Assembly (NCBI GenBank): GCA_947589295.1
Contig: CANQBZ010000013.1
Coordinates: 1 to 51,288 of the forward strand
Reading direction: 5' to 3'
Length of the DNA: 51,288 nucleotides
DNA from: an uncultured Akkermansia sp.
GTDB lineage: Bacteria; Verrucomicrobiota; Verrucomicrobiia; Verrucomicrobiales; Akkermansiaceae
Part shown: in pieces, positions 7,952 to 17,405 of the stretch
Numbering within the stretch: the first letter of the stretch is position 1
How the letters are laid out: each line of letters begins with the position of its first letter
Made by a program: the position numbers and the translations under genes
The notes under the pieces: generated by a model
The model's input: only the letters and a program-made list of their open reading frames with translations
What the model was told of the DNA's origin: nothing
The model's database searches: none

Positions 7952-8751
7952 GACGTTTCCTGTCGTCACTCGTTGCACTGGGCTGCCTTGCTGCTGCGGA
8001 GCCGCCGCCGGTTGCTTCGTCGTCCGCTGCTGCGTCGGAGAAACTCGCCGGTGAGGCAGAACTGACAGAGCAGGAGCAACGTGCTCGCTGTGCTATCAAG
8101 CGTGTGCACTTGTTGCGTATGTTTTTTCTGGTGCAGACTCGCCATCGAAACACCCCGCAGCATGATGCGGAATGCCTCGCTTTGGCGCGCCGTTTGCAAG
8201 CTCCGGCAGACTACGTTGAACTCCTGGAGGCCGAAGCTTCCGGTACCCTCTCCGGCCTCAGCTACTACGAGCATAACAAGGCCGTCGATACGTTGATGGA
8301 CAGGTACGGGGTGGATGCTCTCGCCGCTCGCCTGCTCGCAGAACGTCTGCAATGCAATGAGCAGGAAGCCCACGAGTTTGTGGAATGGTTGCCCGTGCAG
8401 TTCGTTTTTAACACGGTGCCAAATCGCCGGTTAAGCCCTCAGGAGTTCATGAACCAGTTGCACGCCTTGCGTCGGCTCTTCGAGCGTATGGAGCAGGAGT
8501 ATGCCAAAGCAACTGATCGAACGAGCGCGGATGCTGCGGCAAATGCCTTGTTGCAGGCTTTGCCCTGGTTGCCTCAGAGCGCCCATTTGCGCCTCATTAT
8601 CGGTCAGCGCCGTTCTGTTGATTTACCCGGATACAGGCAGTTTGTTCTCCCTGCGGAGCAAAAGTTAAATGAGCAGCGCAGCCGCCTTATCGAGACCGGC
8701 TTTTACGGCTCGAAAAAGTTGAACGCTATCGATCAACTGCTGTGCCTTTAG
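7948..8751 (+). CDS. Exported helical protein of unknown function
   Basis: A 267-residue protein with a signal peptide: MRRFLSSLVALGCLAAAEPPP, with possible cleavage after AAA at about residue 17; the Cys at 13 gives a weak lipobox alternative. A low-complexity Ala/Ser/Pro linker follows and the rest looks almost wholly alpha-helical, rich in Glu, Arg, Gln and Leu. I do not recognise a family. Its ATG overlaps the tyrS stop, so it should be translated with tyrS, though nothing links its sequence to tRNA charging. It probably acts in the periplasm. Confidence 0.7.
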   Translation: MRRFLSSLVALGCLAAAEPPPVASSSAAASEKLAGEAELTEQEQRARCAIKRVHLLRMFFLVQTRHRNTPQHDAECLALARRLQAPADYVELLEAEASGTLSGLSYYEHNKAVDTLMDRYGVDALAARLLAERLQCNEQEAHEFVEWLPVQFVFNTVPNRRLSPQEFMNQLHALRRLFERMEQEYAKATDRTSADAAANALLQALPWLPQSAHLRLIIGQRRSVDLPGYRQFVLPAEQKLNEQRSRLIETGFYGSKKLNAIDQLLCL

Positions 8752-8828
8752 ATGCTCGAACGTCCGGCGAGACTTGTCGTTTTCTCCCCCTCACCTCGAA
8801 AAAAAATAAAAAAAGAATCAGACACATC

Positions 8829-8857
8829 TTGAAATAGACCGAGAAGCGTGTTATACT
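8829..8857 (+). promoter_or_regulatory. Promoter for the SNF2-opp operon
   Basis: TTGAAA (8829-8834), a 17-base spacer and TATACT (8852-8857), close to the sigma-70 consensus. The predicted start is near 8864, giving a leader of about 70 bases, longer than at the other promoters in the window. Confidence 0.75.
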
Positions 8858-8865
8858 TGTATCAA

Positions 8866-8884
8866 GCCGCAGTACAAAAGCGGC
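8866..8884 (+). promoter_or_regulatory. 5'-end hairpin in the SNF2 mRNA leader
   Basis: GCCGC (8866-8870), a nine-base loop, then GCGGC (8880-8884). It would form at the extreme 5' end of the transcript and may protect it; the following GTTTTG is too short for a convincing terminator. Confidence 0.4.
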
Positions 8885-8933
8885 GTTTTGGAGCAGATGG
8901 GCTCTGAATCATCATTAGTAAGGCAGGTGTAAC

Positions 8934-11900
8934 ATGTTAAACTCGTCACTTAATCCGGATCGAGCTACGCTCAATTTCCTCAACGCTTACCAAGAAAAAG
9001 AGCGCGATGAGGGCGAAAAATTGCAAAAAGAGGGGGCTGTGACTCAGATTTTTGGCAACCACCTCTTCATCCAGGGGCGTGTGGAAACGAAAAAAGGCGT
9101 ATTCCGCACAAGCCTGCGCTTGCAGGGAAATCGCTGGTACGGGTCTTGCACCGCCGAGGATGGGGAAATAGCAGGCGCTTGTCTGGTAGCCACCATGATC
9201 GAGCGTTTGTACCGCGGCACCAGCATGCCGGAAAGTCCGAATGAACTCAATGAAATCCCGCTCACCGATGTGCTGGAGGAAAAACTGGGCCGCGACTTGG
9301 ATGTTCGGGAAGAGGACTACGTGAACCGTCTCGAAAAGCGCTATCGCCGCTTTTCCATTGAGCAGGAAATCCACGATCACGACCTCGTGCGCCTCAACCC
9401 ACGCTGGGAGATATCCGGCTATGAGGCATTGGAGCTCTGGCCCACCCCGCCCCGCAACATTTTGGAGTTTTGGAACTATATTGCCTACGCCTTCGCAAAA
9501 AAGCGTATCAGCTTCCCCACGTTCATGAGCGTCGTCACCGACCTTGGCAAGGTCCAGGCGCGTATGCGCGAGTGGGAGCACGAGAAAGAAATCAATACGT
9601 GGTACGAGCGTATCCGTAATATTAATGAACGCCCCCCGCAACCGCCTCGAATTCACTTGCACATGCGCCTTATCTCGACCATCAACGAGGCACATTTTGA
9701 GTTCCGCCACACGGACGCCGATGAGTGGCAGACCATTCGTGAAAAGTCCCAGCTCGATGATCTCATGAGCGGCTTCATTCGCGGTTCATACAAGATGGAC
9801 CCACAGTCCGACATTCTGCTGAATGTGCTCAATGATTACAGTGAGCGTGAGGGCGCCGTGATGCTTGATTTGGATAAGGATGAGGCCTGCCGAGTGATGA
9901 ACCGCCTCTTCCACCAGCCGGCGCTCAAAGGCTACTTGCTCAACTTGGACGATTGCTACTTCAAGGTGGTGAAAGAACCTCTCAAGTGGATATGCATCGA
10001 TGATCCCATTGTTCCGGATTGTTACGGCTTGCAACTGGTCACTGCCGCAGGGGTGCATGTGACCCACTCCGTGCGCCAGTTGCCGGGTCAGGAAGAACTT
10101 TATCAGTCCGATGAAACCGTTTTTCCCGGACCTCCTCGTTGGATGGAAGGTACCGAGGTCGAGCCGCGCTACTCCATACCAAAAGCGGTCATTGATAGTC
10201 TGGATGGTGTGGAATTTTTGCGCAAGATTGGCGCCACACTGCCGCCCAGCATGGAGCAACGCGTCGTAGATATCGAGATGATACCAACCTTCCACATGAA
10301 GATTGCCCGTGGGCTCACCAGTGTGGATACTGAGCATGTGTTGCTTGAAGTGACGGCACAGGACAAGCCTGGTCGCCGCAAAGAGCGTCTTGGCAAGGAC
10401 GATTGGGAGGTTCTCGAACAGGTACGCGTGAAGGACGGGACTCTGCTGCGCTTCATCCGCGATTACCTCTATCCCATTCCCTCTACCATCGAGCAGATGG
10501 CTTTCACTTACGGCTTGCCTCGCACCAAGGAGGATGACCTGCCGGATGAATCCAGTAGCAAACACTACACCCAGGAAATCGAGAAGTGGCTCAAAGGCGT
10601 GTACGGCCCCAAGGCAGACTTGCCCACCGGTGTTTTCAAGACGCGCATTACCAAACAATTTCCGGAAAAGTTCGCCGAGTGGGTGAAGACGATCCCGGAA
10701 ACGGTGCATGTGGAAATGGACAAGAGTTTGCAATCCCTGCTGGCAGACCCCGTGGCCGCTTCCATCCGCTTTGAGGTCGTAAAGCAGGAGATTGATTGGT
10801 TCGACTTACGCGTTGTTTTCGATGTGGAGGGGCTTACGCTCTCCAAAGAGCAAATTCGGTCTCTGGTGGCTGCCCGCGGCGGGTATGTGCGCATGGAGGA
10901 CGGCACATGGATGCGTTTGGAAATTAAGCTCAACGAAGACGAGCGCGATGCTGTCACCAAGCTCGGTTTGGACCCCTATGACTTGTCGGGAGAGACCCAT
11001 CGCATGCACGCTCTGCAGCTGGCCGATCCCCGTGCCGCCGAGGTCTTCGACCCTCAGGCGTGGGCGAAAATTAAGGAACGCACGGCGGAGATCCAAATCG
11101 ATGTGCAGCCGGATGTGCCCAGCTCGCTGCAAGCCACGCTACGCCCCTACCAGGTGGAGGGCTTCCACTTCCTCGCTTACCTTGCGGTGAATGGCTTTGG
11201 CGGCATTCTGGCAGACGATATGGGTTTGGGTAAGACCATTCAGTCCATCACATACGTCCTTTGGCTGCGCGAGGAATGGGCTCGGAATCACTCCGGCAAG
11301 GGCAAAAAGAAGGAGCCCACGCCGCCCGTGCTCATCGTATGCCCCAAATCGGTTCTTGATGTGTGGGCCGGCGAGACAGAAAAGTTTGCGCCCGGTGTGC
11401 GTGTGATGGTCATCCGCAACAAGGAGCAGGCCGACGTGAAGCATATTCTCTCTGCAGTGGACATGGTAGTCATCAACTATGCACAGTTGCGTGTATGCGG
11501 CGATCAAATCAACTCCATCAAATGGCTTACCGTTATTTTGGATGAAGGCCAGCAAATCAAGAATCCTGACTCCAAGGCGGCCAAAGCTGCGCGCGAGATC
11601 ATTGCATACAATCGTCTGGTGCTCTCCGGTACGCCCATTGAGAACCGTCTGCTGGATATGTGGTCGCTCATGGCATTTGCCATGCCCGGCGTTCTCGGCA
11701 GCCGTGCTTATTTCAAAAAACGCTTTGATAAACGCAAAGATGCGCAGAGTCAAAATCGATTGGCCGCACGCCTCAAGCCCTTCTTGCTGCGCCGCACCAA
11801 ACAGCAGGTAGCCAAGGACCTCCCACCGCGCACGGAGGAGGTAGTGCTGGCGCGTATGGAGGGTATTCAACTCCAGCTCTACCGTCATGAGTTGCGTCAG

Positions 11901-12656
11901 ATTCAGAAAGCGCTGCTGAGGCTCGACTCCAACGAAGAGGTGAAGAAAAACTCCTTTGCCATTCTGCAGGGGCTCATGAAGCTACGTCAAATATGCTGCC
12001 ATCCCGCCTTGTTGCCCGACTTCAAGGAAATTGTTGAGAAACGCGGCTTGAAGGCAGACTTGAGCGGTGCAGAGCTCAACTACCGTGATGTGAGCAGCGC
12101 TAAACTCAATGCTCTCTTTTACCTGCTCGACCAGCTGCGCGAAGAGGGTCACAAGGTACTCGTTTTCTCCCAATTCGTGAAGATGCTTGACATCATCAAG
12201 GAGCGCCTGGTAGAGGAGAATCGCACCTTCCATTACCTGACTGGCCAAGTGAAGGACCGTAAGGGCGTCATTGAGAGTTTCCAGACGACCAAGGAGCCGA
12301 GCGTGTTCCTGCTATCGCTGAAAGCAGGCGGTGCGGGGCTCAACCTCACTTCCGCATCTTACGTGGTGCTCTATGATCCCTGGTGGAATCCTGCTGTGGA
12401 GAGCCAGGCTATCGACCGCACGCACCGCATCGGTCAGAAAAACAAGGTCATTGCTTATCGCCTCATTACCCGCGACTCCGTAGAAGAGAAAATCCGCAAA
12501 CTGCAAATCCTCAAGAGTCAGCTTGTTACCAATGTGCTCGGGGATGACGGCTTTGCCTCCAGTCTGGACTTGAAGGACCTGCAATTCATCTTGGCTCACG
12601 GCGGTGAGGATGACTCGGATATCACTGAGGAGCCGGATGCATCGGAAGATGAGTAA
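8934..12656 (+). CDS. SNF2-family DNA translocase/helicase
   Basis: A 1240-residue cytoplasmic ATPase. The C-terminal half carries the two-lobed SNF2 motor: Walker A DDMGLGKT at about 761-768, Walker B box DEGQ at 870-873, LSGTPIENRLLDMW, VLVFSQFVKMLD, LKAGGAGLNLT, and motif VI with RTHRIGQ at about 1162-1168. The first ~700 residues are a large bacterial SNF2-associated region; near its start the GSCTAEDGEIAGACLVA stretch looks like a SWIM finger that has lost zinc ligands. It is followed, with an eight-base overlap, by a peptide-binding lipoprotein gene. Such proteins remodel protein-DNA or RNA polymerase complexes (RapA is the known bacterial example); the target here is unknown. Confidence 0.92.
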   Translation: MLNSSLNPDRATLNFLNAYQEKERDEGEKLQKEGAVTQIFGNHLFIQGRVETKKGVFRTSLRLQGNRWYGSCTAEDGEIAGACLVATMIERLYRGTSMPESPNELNEIPLTDVLEEKLGRDLDVREEDYVNRLEKRYRRFSIEQEIHDHDLVRLNPRWEISGYEALELWPTPPRNILEFWNYIAYAFAKKRISFPTFMSVVTDLGKVQARMREWEHEKEINTWYERIRNINERPPQPPRIHLHMRLISTINEAHFEFRHTDADEWQTIREKSQLDDLMSGFIRGSYKMDPQSDILLNVLNDYSEREGAVMLDLDKDEACRVMNRLFHQPALKGYLLNLDDCYFKVVKEPLKWICIDDPIVPDCYGLQLVTAAGVHVTHSVRQLPGQEELYQSDETVFPGPPRWMEGTEVEPRYSIPKAVIDSLDGVEFLRKIGATLPPSMEQRVVDIEMIPTFHMKIARGLTSVDTEHVLLEVTAQDKPGRRKERLGKDDWEVLEQVRVKDGTLLRFIRDYLYPIPSTIEQMAFTYGLPRTKEDDLPDESSSKHYTQEIEKWLKGVYGPKADLPTGVFKTRITKQFPEKFAEWVKTIPETVHVEMDKSLQSLLADPVAASIRFEVVKQEIDWFDLRVVFDVEGLTLSKEQIRSLVAARGGYVRMEDGTWMRLEIKLNEDERDAVTKLGLDPYDLSGETHRMHALQLADPRAAEVFDPQAWAKIKERTAEIQIDVQPDVPSSLQATLRPYQVEGFHFLAYLAVNGFGGILADDMGLGKTIQSITYVLWLREEWARNHSGKGKKKEPTPPVLIVCPKSVLDVWAGETEKFAPGVRVMVIRNKEQADVKHILSAVDMVVINYAQLRVCGDQINSIKWLTVILDEGQQIKNPDSKAAKAAREIIAYNRLVLSGTPIENRLLDMWSLMAFAMPGVLGSRAYFKKRFDKRKDAQSQNRLAARLKPFLLRRTKQQVAKDLPPRTEEVVLARMEGIQLQLYRHELRQIQKALLRLDSNEEVKKNSFAILQGLMKLRQICCHPALLPDFKEIVEKRGLKADLSGAELNYRDVSSAKLNALFYLLDQLREEGHKVLVFSQFVKMLDIIKERLVEENRTFHYLTGQVKDRKGVIESFQTTKEPSVFLLSLKAGGAGLNLTSASYVVLYDPWWNPAVESQAIDRTHRIGQKNKVIAYRLITRDSVEEKIRKLQILKSQLVTNVLGDDGFASSLDLKDLQFILAHGGEDDSDITEEPDASEDE

Positions 12657-14316
12657 TCTGCAGCCCAGTCGGCACACCATGCTGCGTGGGTGCTTTGTGC
12701 GCATCGTGTCCTGTGTCCTGCTGGGGTTCTTTACGGCTTGTGGAGATCGCGAGAGCAGTGCAACTGCTGCGGCGCGGCAGGGCATTCTCCTCCTCGGCAA
12801 TAACACGGAGATTCAGAGTCTTGACCCTCACAAGGCTACCGCTGTTGCGGATGGCAAGGTTATCTCGGCCCTGTTGGAGGGGCTAGTGCGTCCGGATGCT
12901 CGCGATTCTGGTGCGGTGTTGCCGGGCATGGCAGAGACGTGGGAGGTGAGCGCGGACGCGCGCGTGTGGGTTTTCCATCTGCGTGCGGCGCGTTGGAGCG
13001 ATGGACAACCTGTCACATCTCACGACTTTGCGTATGCGTACCACCGCTTGCTGCACCCCAAGTTCGGCGGACGTTATGCTGAGATGCTTTACCCCCTGCG
13101 CGGCGCTCGCTCCTTTAATTGCGGCGGAGCTGATTGGGATCATGTAGGTGTGCGCACTCCGGATGCCCGTACGCTTGTACTGGAGCTTGAAGCGCCAGAA
13201 CCCCAACTGCTGCGCCGTTTGTTGCATTTTACCTGGTACCCGTTGCCGGCCCATCATTTGGAAAAGATGGGTGGCATGTTGGAGCGCAGCAGTCTGTGGG
13301 CGCGCGTCCCTGATTGGGTAGGCAATGGCGCCTACATCCCCTGCGAGCACCGTCTCAATGATCACTTGAGTGTCCTTCCCAATCCGCTCTACTGGCGAGC
13401 GCATGAAGTGCGCAACCGAGGCATCCGCTTCCTGCCCATTGTGAACGGTTATACGGAGACTCGCATGTATTTTGGCGGTAAACTTCATATCTCCAACAAC
13501 GTGCCGCCGGAAATGCTTGACTATGCCCGCACTCGCGCGCCTCGGGAGTTCTGCAGGGATGCTTATTATTGCACGATTTTTTACCGTCTCAATACAACGC
13601 GCACGCCCCTGAATGATGTGCGTGTGCGCCGCGCTCTCTCCCTTGCAATCGATCGCGAGGCGCTGGTGCAACGCGTTGTGCGCGGTGCGGGGAAAGAGGC
13701 ATACGGCTTCACCCCCCCCACGCCGGATTACGCCGGGACCGTAGATGCTGACATCCAGCATCTGTCCCAATCGCAACGCGAACTACTGGCGCGCGATTTA
13801 CTGGCGCAAGCCGGCTTTCCAGGGGGACGAGGGTTTCCCACGCTGCAAATTATGACAACCTCGCGCGATATCCAGCGCGTGATGGCCGAGAGCATTCAGG
13901 CGATGTGGGCCCGCGTGCTCGGAGTGCGGGTGGAGATACGCGCGTGTGAGTGGGCCGCTTACAAGGCCGCACAGCAGAATGGAGAGTATGATATTTCTTC
14001 CTGTTCGTGGAGTGGAGACTTTTTGGACCCCGCCACCTTTGTGGAGCTTTGGCAGAGCGGCGGAGGCAATAATTGCACTGGCTGGGCCAGCCCTGTTTGC
14101 GATGCCCAGCTCGCTGCCGCCAGGCAGGCTGTTGACCCGCAGGAGCGCCTGGCCCACCTCGCAGCTGCCGAACTCGAGGTGCTGCGCGCCTGTCCCGTGA
14201 TCCCGCTTTATTGGAGCCAACGTACCTACATGAAATCGCCTTATGTGAGTGGCTGGCACGCGCTCATGCTGGATAATCACCCCCTGGATGCCGTGGAGTT
14301 GAAAATTACGCCGTGA
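12649..14316 (+). CDS. Oligopeptide ABC transporter substrate-binding lipoprotein (family 5)
   Basis: A 555-residue OppA-type protein. A type II signal peptide ends at FFTAC, with the lipidated Cys at residue 31. The mature part has the family pattern SLDPHKATAVADGKVISALLEGL, then WVFHLR..ARWSDGQPVTSHDFAYAY, and VRRALSLAIDREALV. It should sit on the outer face of the inner membrane or in the periplasm and capture peptides for the two permeases encoded next. The frame opens earlier; the ATG at 12649 overlaps the SNF2 stop by eight bases, while an ATG at 12679 would give a more compact 21-residue signal peptide. The stop overlaps the next gene (GTGA). Confidence 0.9.
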   Translation: MSNLQPSRHTMLRGCFVRIVSCVLLGFFTACGDRESSATAAARQGILLLGNNTEIQSLDPHKATAVADGKVISALLEGLVRPDARDSGAVLPGMAETWEVSADARVWVFHLRAARWSDGQPVTSHDFAYAYHRLLHPKFGGRYAEMLYPLRGARSFNCGGADWDHVGVRTPDARTLVLELEAPEPQLLRRLLHFTWYPLPAHHLEKMGGMLERSSLWARVPDWVGNGAYIPCEHRLNDHLSVLPNPLYWRAHEVRNRGIRFLPIVNGYTETRMYFGGKLHISNNVPPEMLDYARTRAPREFCRDAYYCTIFYRLNTTRTPLNDVRVRRALSLAIDREALVQRVVRGAGKEAYGFTPPTPDYAGTVDADIQHLSQSQRELLARDLLAQAGFPGGRGFPTLQIMTTSRDIQRVMAESIQAMWARVLGVRVEIRACEWAAYKAAQQNGEYDISSCSWSGDFLDPATFVELWQSGGGNNCTGWASPVCDAQLAAARQAVDPQERLAHLAAAELEVLRACPVIPLYWSQRTYMKSPYVSGWHALMLDNHPLDAVELKITP

Positions 14317-15230
14317 TACGCTATATCTTCAGACGCGTGGGACAGGGTCTCCTGGTGCTTTTTGTGCTTGAGTCCCTCACTTTCTTTTTGGTGCGCGCTT
14401 TGCCCGGCAACCCATTCTTGGGCGAGCGCAAATTGCCGGAGCATGTGCTCGCTCAACTCAATTCTTTATATGGGTTGGACGCTGGCATCTGGGAGCAGTA
14501 CCTGCGCTACTGGAAGGCCATTCTGCTACATGGAGACTTCGGCCCATCATTGGTGCGCGAGGGGACTCAGGTGTCCGAGATCATCGGGCAGGCTTTTCCC
14601 GTGTCGCTCGCATTGGGATGCCTCGCTATGCTGTTGGCCATTGTGGTGGGCATCCCGGTCGGCATGGCGGCGGCCTATTGCCGCAACTCTCGCGCAGATG
14701 CATGGTTAATGTTTGCCGCGGTGGTGGGCATTTGTATTCCACCTTTTGTGCTTGCGCCCGTGTTCGGCATCAGTCTGGGCGCCCATGTGCCGGGCCTGAG
14801 CGTGGCCGGCTGGGACAATCCGCTATGTATGCTGCTGCCTGCCATGGTGCTGGGTGCGGTGAATGCAGCGTACCTGGCGCGTCTCACGCGTGCAGGTATG
14901 GTGGAGGCCCTCGCCTCCGATTTTGTGCGCACGGCACGGGCAAAAGGGGCCGGAACAGGCCGTATTTTGTGGGTCCACGCGTTGCGCAGCGGGTTGCTGC
15001 CGGCGGTGTCCTATCTAGGGCCTGCTTTTGCAGCGCTTATCACGGGTTCATTTGTGGTAGAATCCTGCTTTCAGGTGCCGGGGCTGGGGCTGCACTTTGT
15101 GAATGCCACTACGGACCGCGATTATTTCCTCATTCAAGGACTTGTTTTCTGTTATGGCGTCCTCATTGTGGCGGCGAATCTTGCTGTTGACAGTTGCCAG
15201 GCTTGGCTCAACCCACGTCTCCGCTCATGA
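14313..15230 (+). CDS. Peptide ABC transporter permease, OppB/DppB type
   Basis: A 305-residue inner-membrane protein with about six transmembrane segments. The first helix and the ALPGNPF motif just after it are typical of OppB. The cytoplasmic coupling (EAA-type) loop is seen around SDFVRTARAKGAGTGRILWVHALR. It starts with GTG overlapping the preceding stop and ends with an ATGA overlap into the next permease. It should pair with that permease to form the channel. Confidence 0.92.
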   Translation: MIRYIFRRVGQGLLVLFVLESLTFFLVRALPGNPFLGERKLPEHVLAQLNSLYGLDAGIWEQYLRYWKAILLHGDFGPSLVREGTQVSEIIGQAFPVSLALGCLAMLLAIVVGIPVGMAAAYCRNSRADAWLMFAAVVGICIPPFVLAPVFGISLGAHVPGLSVAGWDNPLCMLLPAMVLGAVNAAYLARLTRAGMVEALASDFVRTARAKGAGTGRILWVHALRSGLLPAVSYLGPAFAALITGSFVVESCFQVPGLGLHFVNATTDRDYFLIQGLVFCYGVLIVAANLAVDSCQAWLNPRLRS

Positions 15231-16174
15231 AGCCCTCTCCTCCCAAGCCTCGTGGTCATTCGTTCCTGCAGGACGCTTGCCAACGGCTTTGCTGCAACCG
15301 CGCGGCGGTGTGCTCTATTGTCTTTTTGTTGCTCATGCTGCTGGCTTGTTTTGTATTGCCGATCTTTCCCTGCGTGGCCAATCCGAATCTCACCGATTTG
15401 GATCATATTGCCATCGGGAGCAGTTGGCAGCACTGGTTGGGCACGGACCACTTGGGGCGCGATATGCTGGCGCGTGTACTCTACGGCGGGCGAATCTCGC
15501 TGCTTGTTGGTATACTAGCTACGGCGGTGGCAGTGGCGCTGGGGGTGGTGTATGGTATGGTGTCCGGCTATGTGGGAGGACGTGTTGACGCGGTGATGAT
15601 GCGCGCTGTGGATGTGCTTTTTGCTCTCCCCTTCATTGTAGTGGTGGTGGTATTCTCGCTGAGCATTGAGGAACCGTGCCGTCAGTTGACTGACCGCGCG
15701 GTGCAGCTCACGGGGTGGAGTCGCGACACCCTGGCGCCTATCTTCGGTCTTGTTCCCATCTTTTTAGCGATTGGCGCCCTGGGCTGGCTCACGTTGGCGC
15801 GGATTGTGCGCACTCAAACTCTCGTGCTGCGCGAGCAGGAGTTTGTGTTGGCTGCCCGTTCGCTAGGCCTGAGCCATTTCACGATCCTTTTCCGCCATAT
15901 CGCGCCAAACCTGCTCGGCCCCGTCATCGTGTACACCACACTTGCCGTGCCAGGGATCATCCTCACAGAGTCCACGCTTTCATTTATCGGCTTGGGGGTG
16001 AAGGCGCCCAACTCCTCGTGGGGCACGCTCATCAAAGAGGGCGCAGACCGCATGGAGGTAGCGCCGCAGTTGCTCATTTACCCGGCTGTTTTCTTTTGCC
16101 TCACCCTGCTTGCCCTCAATTTTTTGGGCGATGGCTTGCGCGATGCTTTCGACCCCAAATCTGCCAAAGATTGA
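15227..16174 (+). CDS. Peptide ABC transporter permease, OppC/DppC type
   Basis: A 315-residue permease. LGTDHLGRDMLARVLYGG (from residue 71) is the OppC/DppC signature before the transmembrane domain, and EFVLAARSLGLSHFTILFRH is the coupling loop. ESTLSFIGLG and the LNFLGDGLRDAFDP end are also typical. The ATG at 15227 is chosen over an in-frame start at 15194 because of the four-base overlap with the previous gene. No ATPase gene follows: the operon stops here, 6 bases from a convergent gene, so OppD/OppF must be supplied from elsewhere. Confidence 0.93.
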   Translation: MKPSPPKPRGHSFLQDACQRLCCNRAAVCSIVFLLLMLLACFVLPIFPCVANPNLTDLDHIAIGSSWQHWLGTDHLGRDMLARVLYGGRISLLVGILATAVAVALGVVYGMVSGYVGGRVDAVMMRAVDVLFALPFIVVVVVFSLSIEEPCRQLTDRAVQLTGWSRDTLAPIFGLVPIFLAIGALGWLTLARIVRTQTLVLREQEFVLAARSLGLSHFTILFRHIAPNLLGPVIVYTTLAVPGIILTESTLSFIGLGVKAPNSSWGTLIKEGADRMEVAPQLLIYPAVFFCLTLLALNFLGDGLRDAFDPKSAKD

Positions 16175-16180
16175 ACCGCT

Positions 16181-16513
16181 TCAGGATTCGCCCAGCGCGC
16201 GCACGGCTGTACACACGCAGCGGGGGCAGGGGATGCGCCCGTCCCGCTTCAGCAGCGCACATTTTTCAGCGCCGAGCGTACGCTTGAACAGCGCGCGCAG
16301 CTCGGCTTCGCGCCCCGGAGCCATGGTAATGGCGGCGTGGAGCGCACCGCACGTGCCACCGGGAGCCTTGCCCACGTTGCAATGCTGCATAGCAGGCACA
16401 AGTTCTTCGTGTCCCATGGCGGCGCAAACGGTTTGGGCGCAGTTGAGATGGCGCGGCGGTTGGCGAAAGAGGGAGAGCGCCTTTTGTTCCAGGGGAGTCA
16501 ACTGTGAATCCAT
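16181..16513 (-). CDS. C_GCAxxG_C_C-type cysteine-rich protein
   Basis: A 110-residue cytoplasmic protein with eight Cys (25, 30, 45, 55, 85, 96, 99, 101). The pattern NCAQTVC...GGTCGALHAAITMAPG...C...CPRCVC fits the C_GCAxxG_C_C family, proposed to be redox or metal-binding. It is the last gene of the argF-sufE-methyltransferase run and overlaps the methyltransferase by 16 bases. The link to an iron-sulfur gene (sufE) fits a metal-related role, but this is inference. Confidence 0.72.
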   Translation of the reverse strand: MDSQLTPLEQKALSLFRQPPRHLNCAQTVCAAMGHEELVPAMQHCNVGKAPGGTCGALHAAITMAPGREAELRALFKRTLGAEKCALLKRDGRIPCPRCVCTAVRALGES

Positions 16514-17388
16514 AGCGTCTTCAAATAAGTTTCGGGCGAAAAATCGAAAGGCATGGGAACTTCCTCAATACGGGCTGTGGTGGGTGTCGCTGCGCTCACC
16601 ATGTGCATAAAATCCGATCCATTCAGACCACGGCAGTTGGTCGTGCAGAGTAGATGGCCGCCCGGCGTTAGACACGGTACAGCTCGGCGTACGAGTTCTG
16701 AGTAATCTCGCTCGGCGCGCCAGACGTGTCCTTTCCCGTCGCGTGAAAAGGTCGGCGGGTCGAGCACGATGATATCGAATTGTCGACCCTGCCGTGCGAA
16801 ACTGTTGAGCCAGCGCAGCGCATCGCCCTTGCAGAAGAAATGCTGCCCAGGGTCAATGCCATTGGCGCGCATATTCTCCCGGCAATGCTCAAGACATGAC
16901 GGGGCCAGGTCCAACGTGGTAGCCGTAGCTCCGGCCAACGCCGCACACACGGAAAAGGCGCCCGTGTAGGCAAAGAGGTTCAGCACAGTCATACCCGGAC
17001 TACAGAGTCGGCGCAGTTGTGCGCGGTTGTCGCGCTGGTCGATAAAGAGCCCTTGCGAGTACCCGCTTTGCATATTCAGCAGGTAGTGCACCCCATTCTC
17101 TCGCGCAAGGAAGCGCAGTGGCTCTTGCGGGGGAGCCATTGGCTCCGGCGCGCTCTTCTCCCCTTGCGACAGTCGTTTGACGAACACATCGGCTCCGTTT
17201 GCAAGCAGCCACTCGCGCACTTCCTCGGGCATGTTGACACCTCGCAGCGACACCAGAAAACGCCCACTGAGAGCATCCACGCTCACCCCGGGGAAAAGCA
17301 GACCCTCCGGCAGCACCCGGTAGGTATCCGTATCCGGCTCAAATGCGGCGCGGCGTTCTGCCAGCAGTTGGTCTAAACGCGCATGCAT
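16498..17388 (-). CDS. SAM-dependent RNA methyltransferase, RlmI/RlmK-like
   Basis: A 296-residue class I methyltransferase. GLFIDQRDNR (113-122), the SAM-binding NLFAYTGAFSVC (137-148) and the catalytic-site DPPTFSRDGKG (210-220) are the signatures of the RlmI/RlmK group that methylates 23S rRNA. There is no recognisable PUA domain at the N-terminus. The likely substrate is rRNA, but the exact position cannot be told. It lies 17 bases after sufE. Confidence 0.85.
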   Translation of the reverse strand: MHARLDQLLAERRAAFEPDTDTYRVLPEGLLFPGVSVDALSGRFLVSLRGVNMPEEVREWLLANGADVFVKRLSQGEKSAPEPMAPPQEPLRFLARENGVHYLLNMQSGYSQGLFIDQRDNRAQLRRLCSPGMTVLNLFAYTGAFSVCAALAGATATTLDLAPSCLEHCRENMRANGIDPGQHFFCKGDALRWLNSFARQGRQFDIIVLDPPTFSRDGKGHVWRAERDYSELVRRAVPCLTPGGHLLCTTNCRGLNGSDFMHMVSAATPTTARIEEVPMPFDFSPETYLKTLWIHS

Positions 17389-17405
17389 GGGGAGAGGGGA
17401 GGCGG

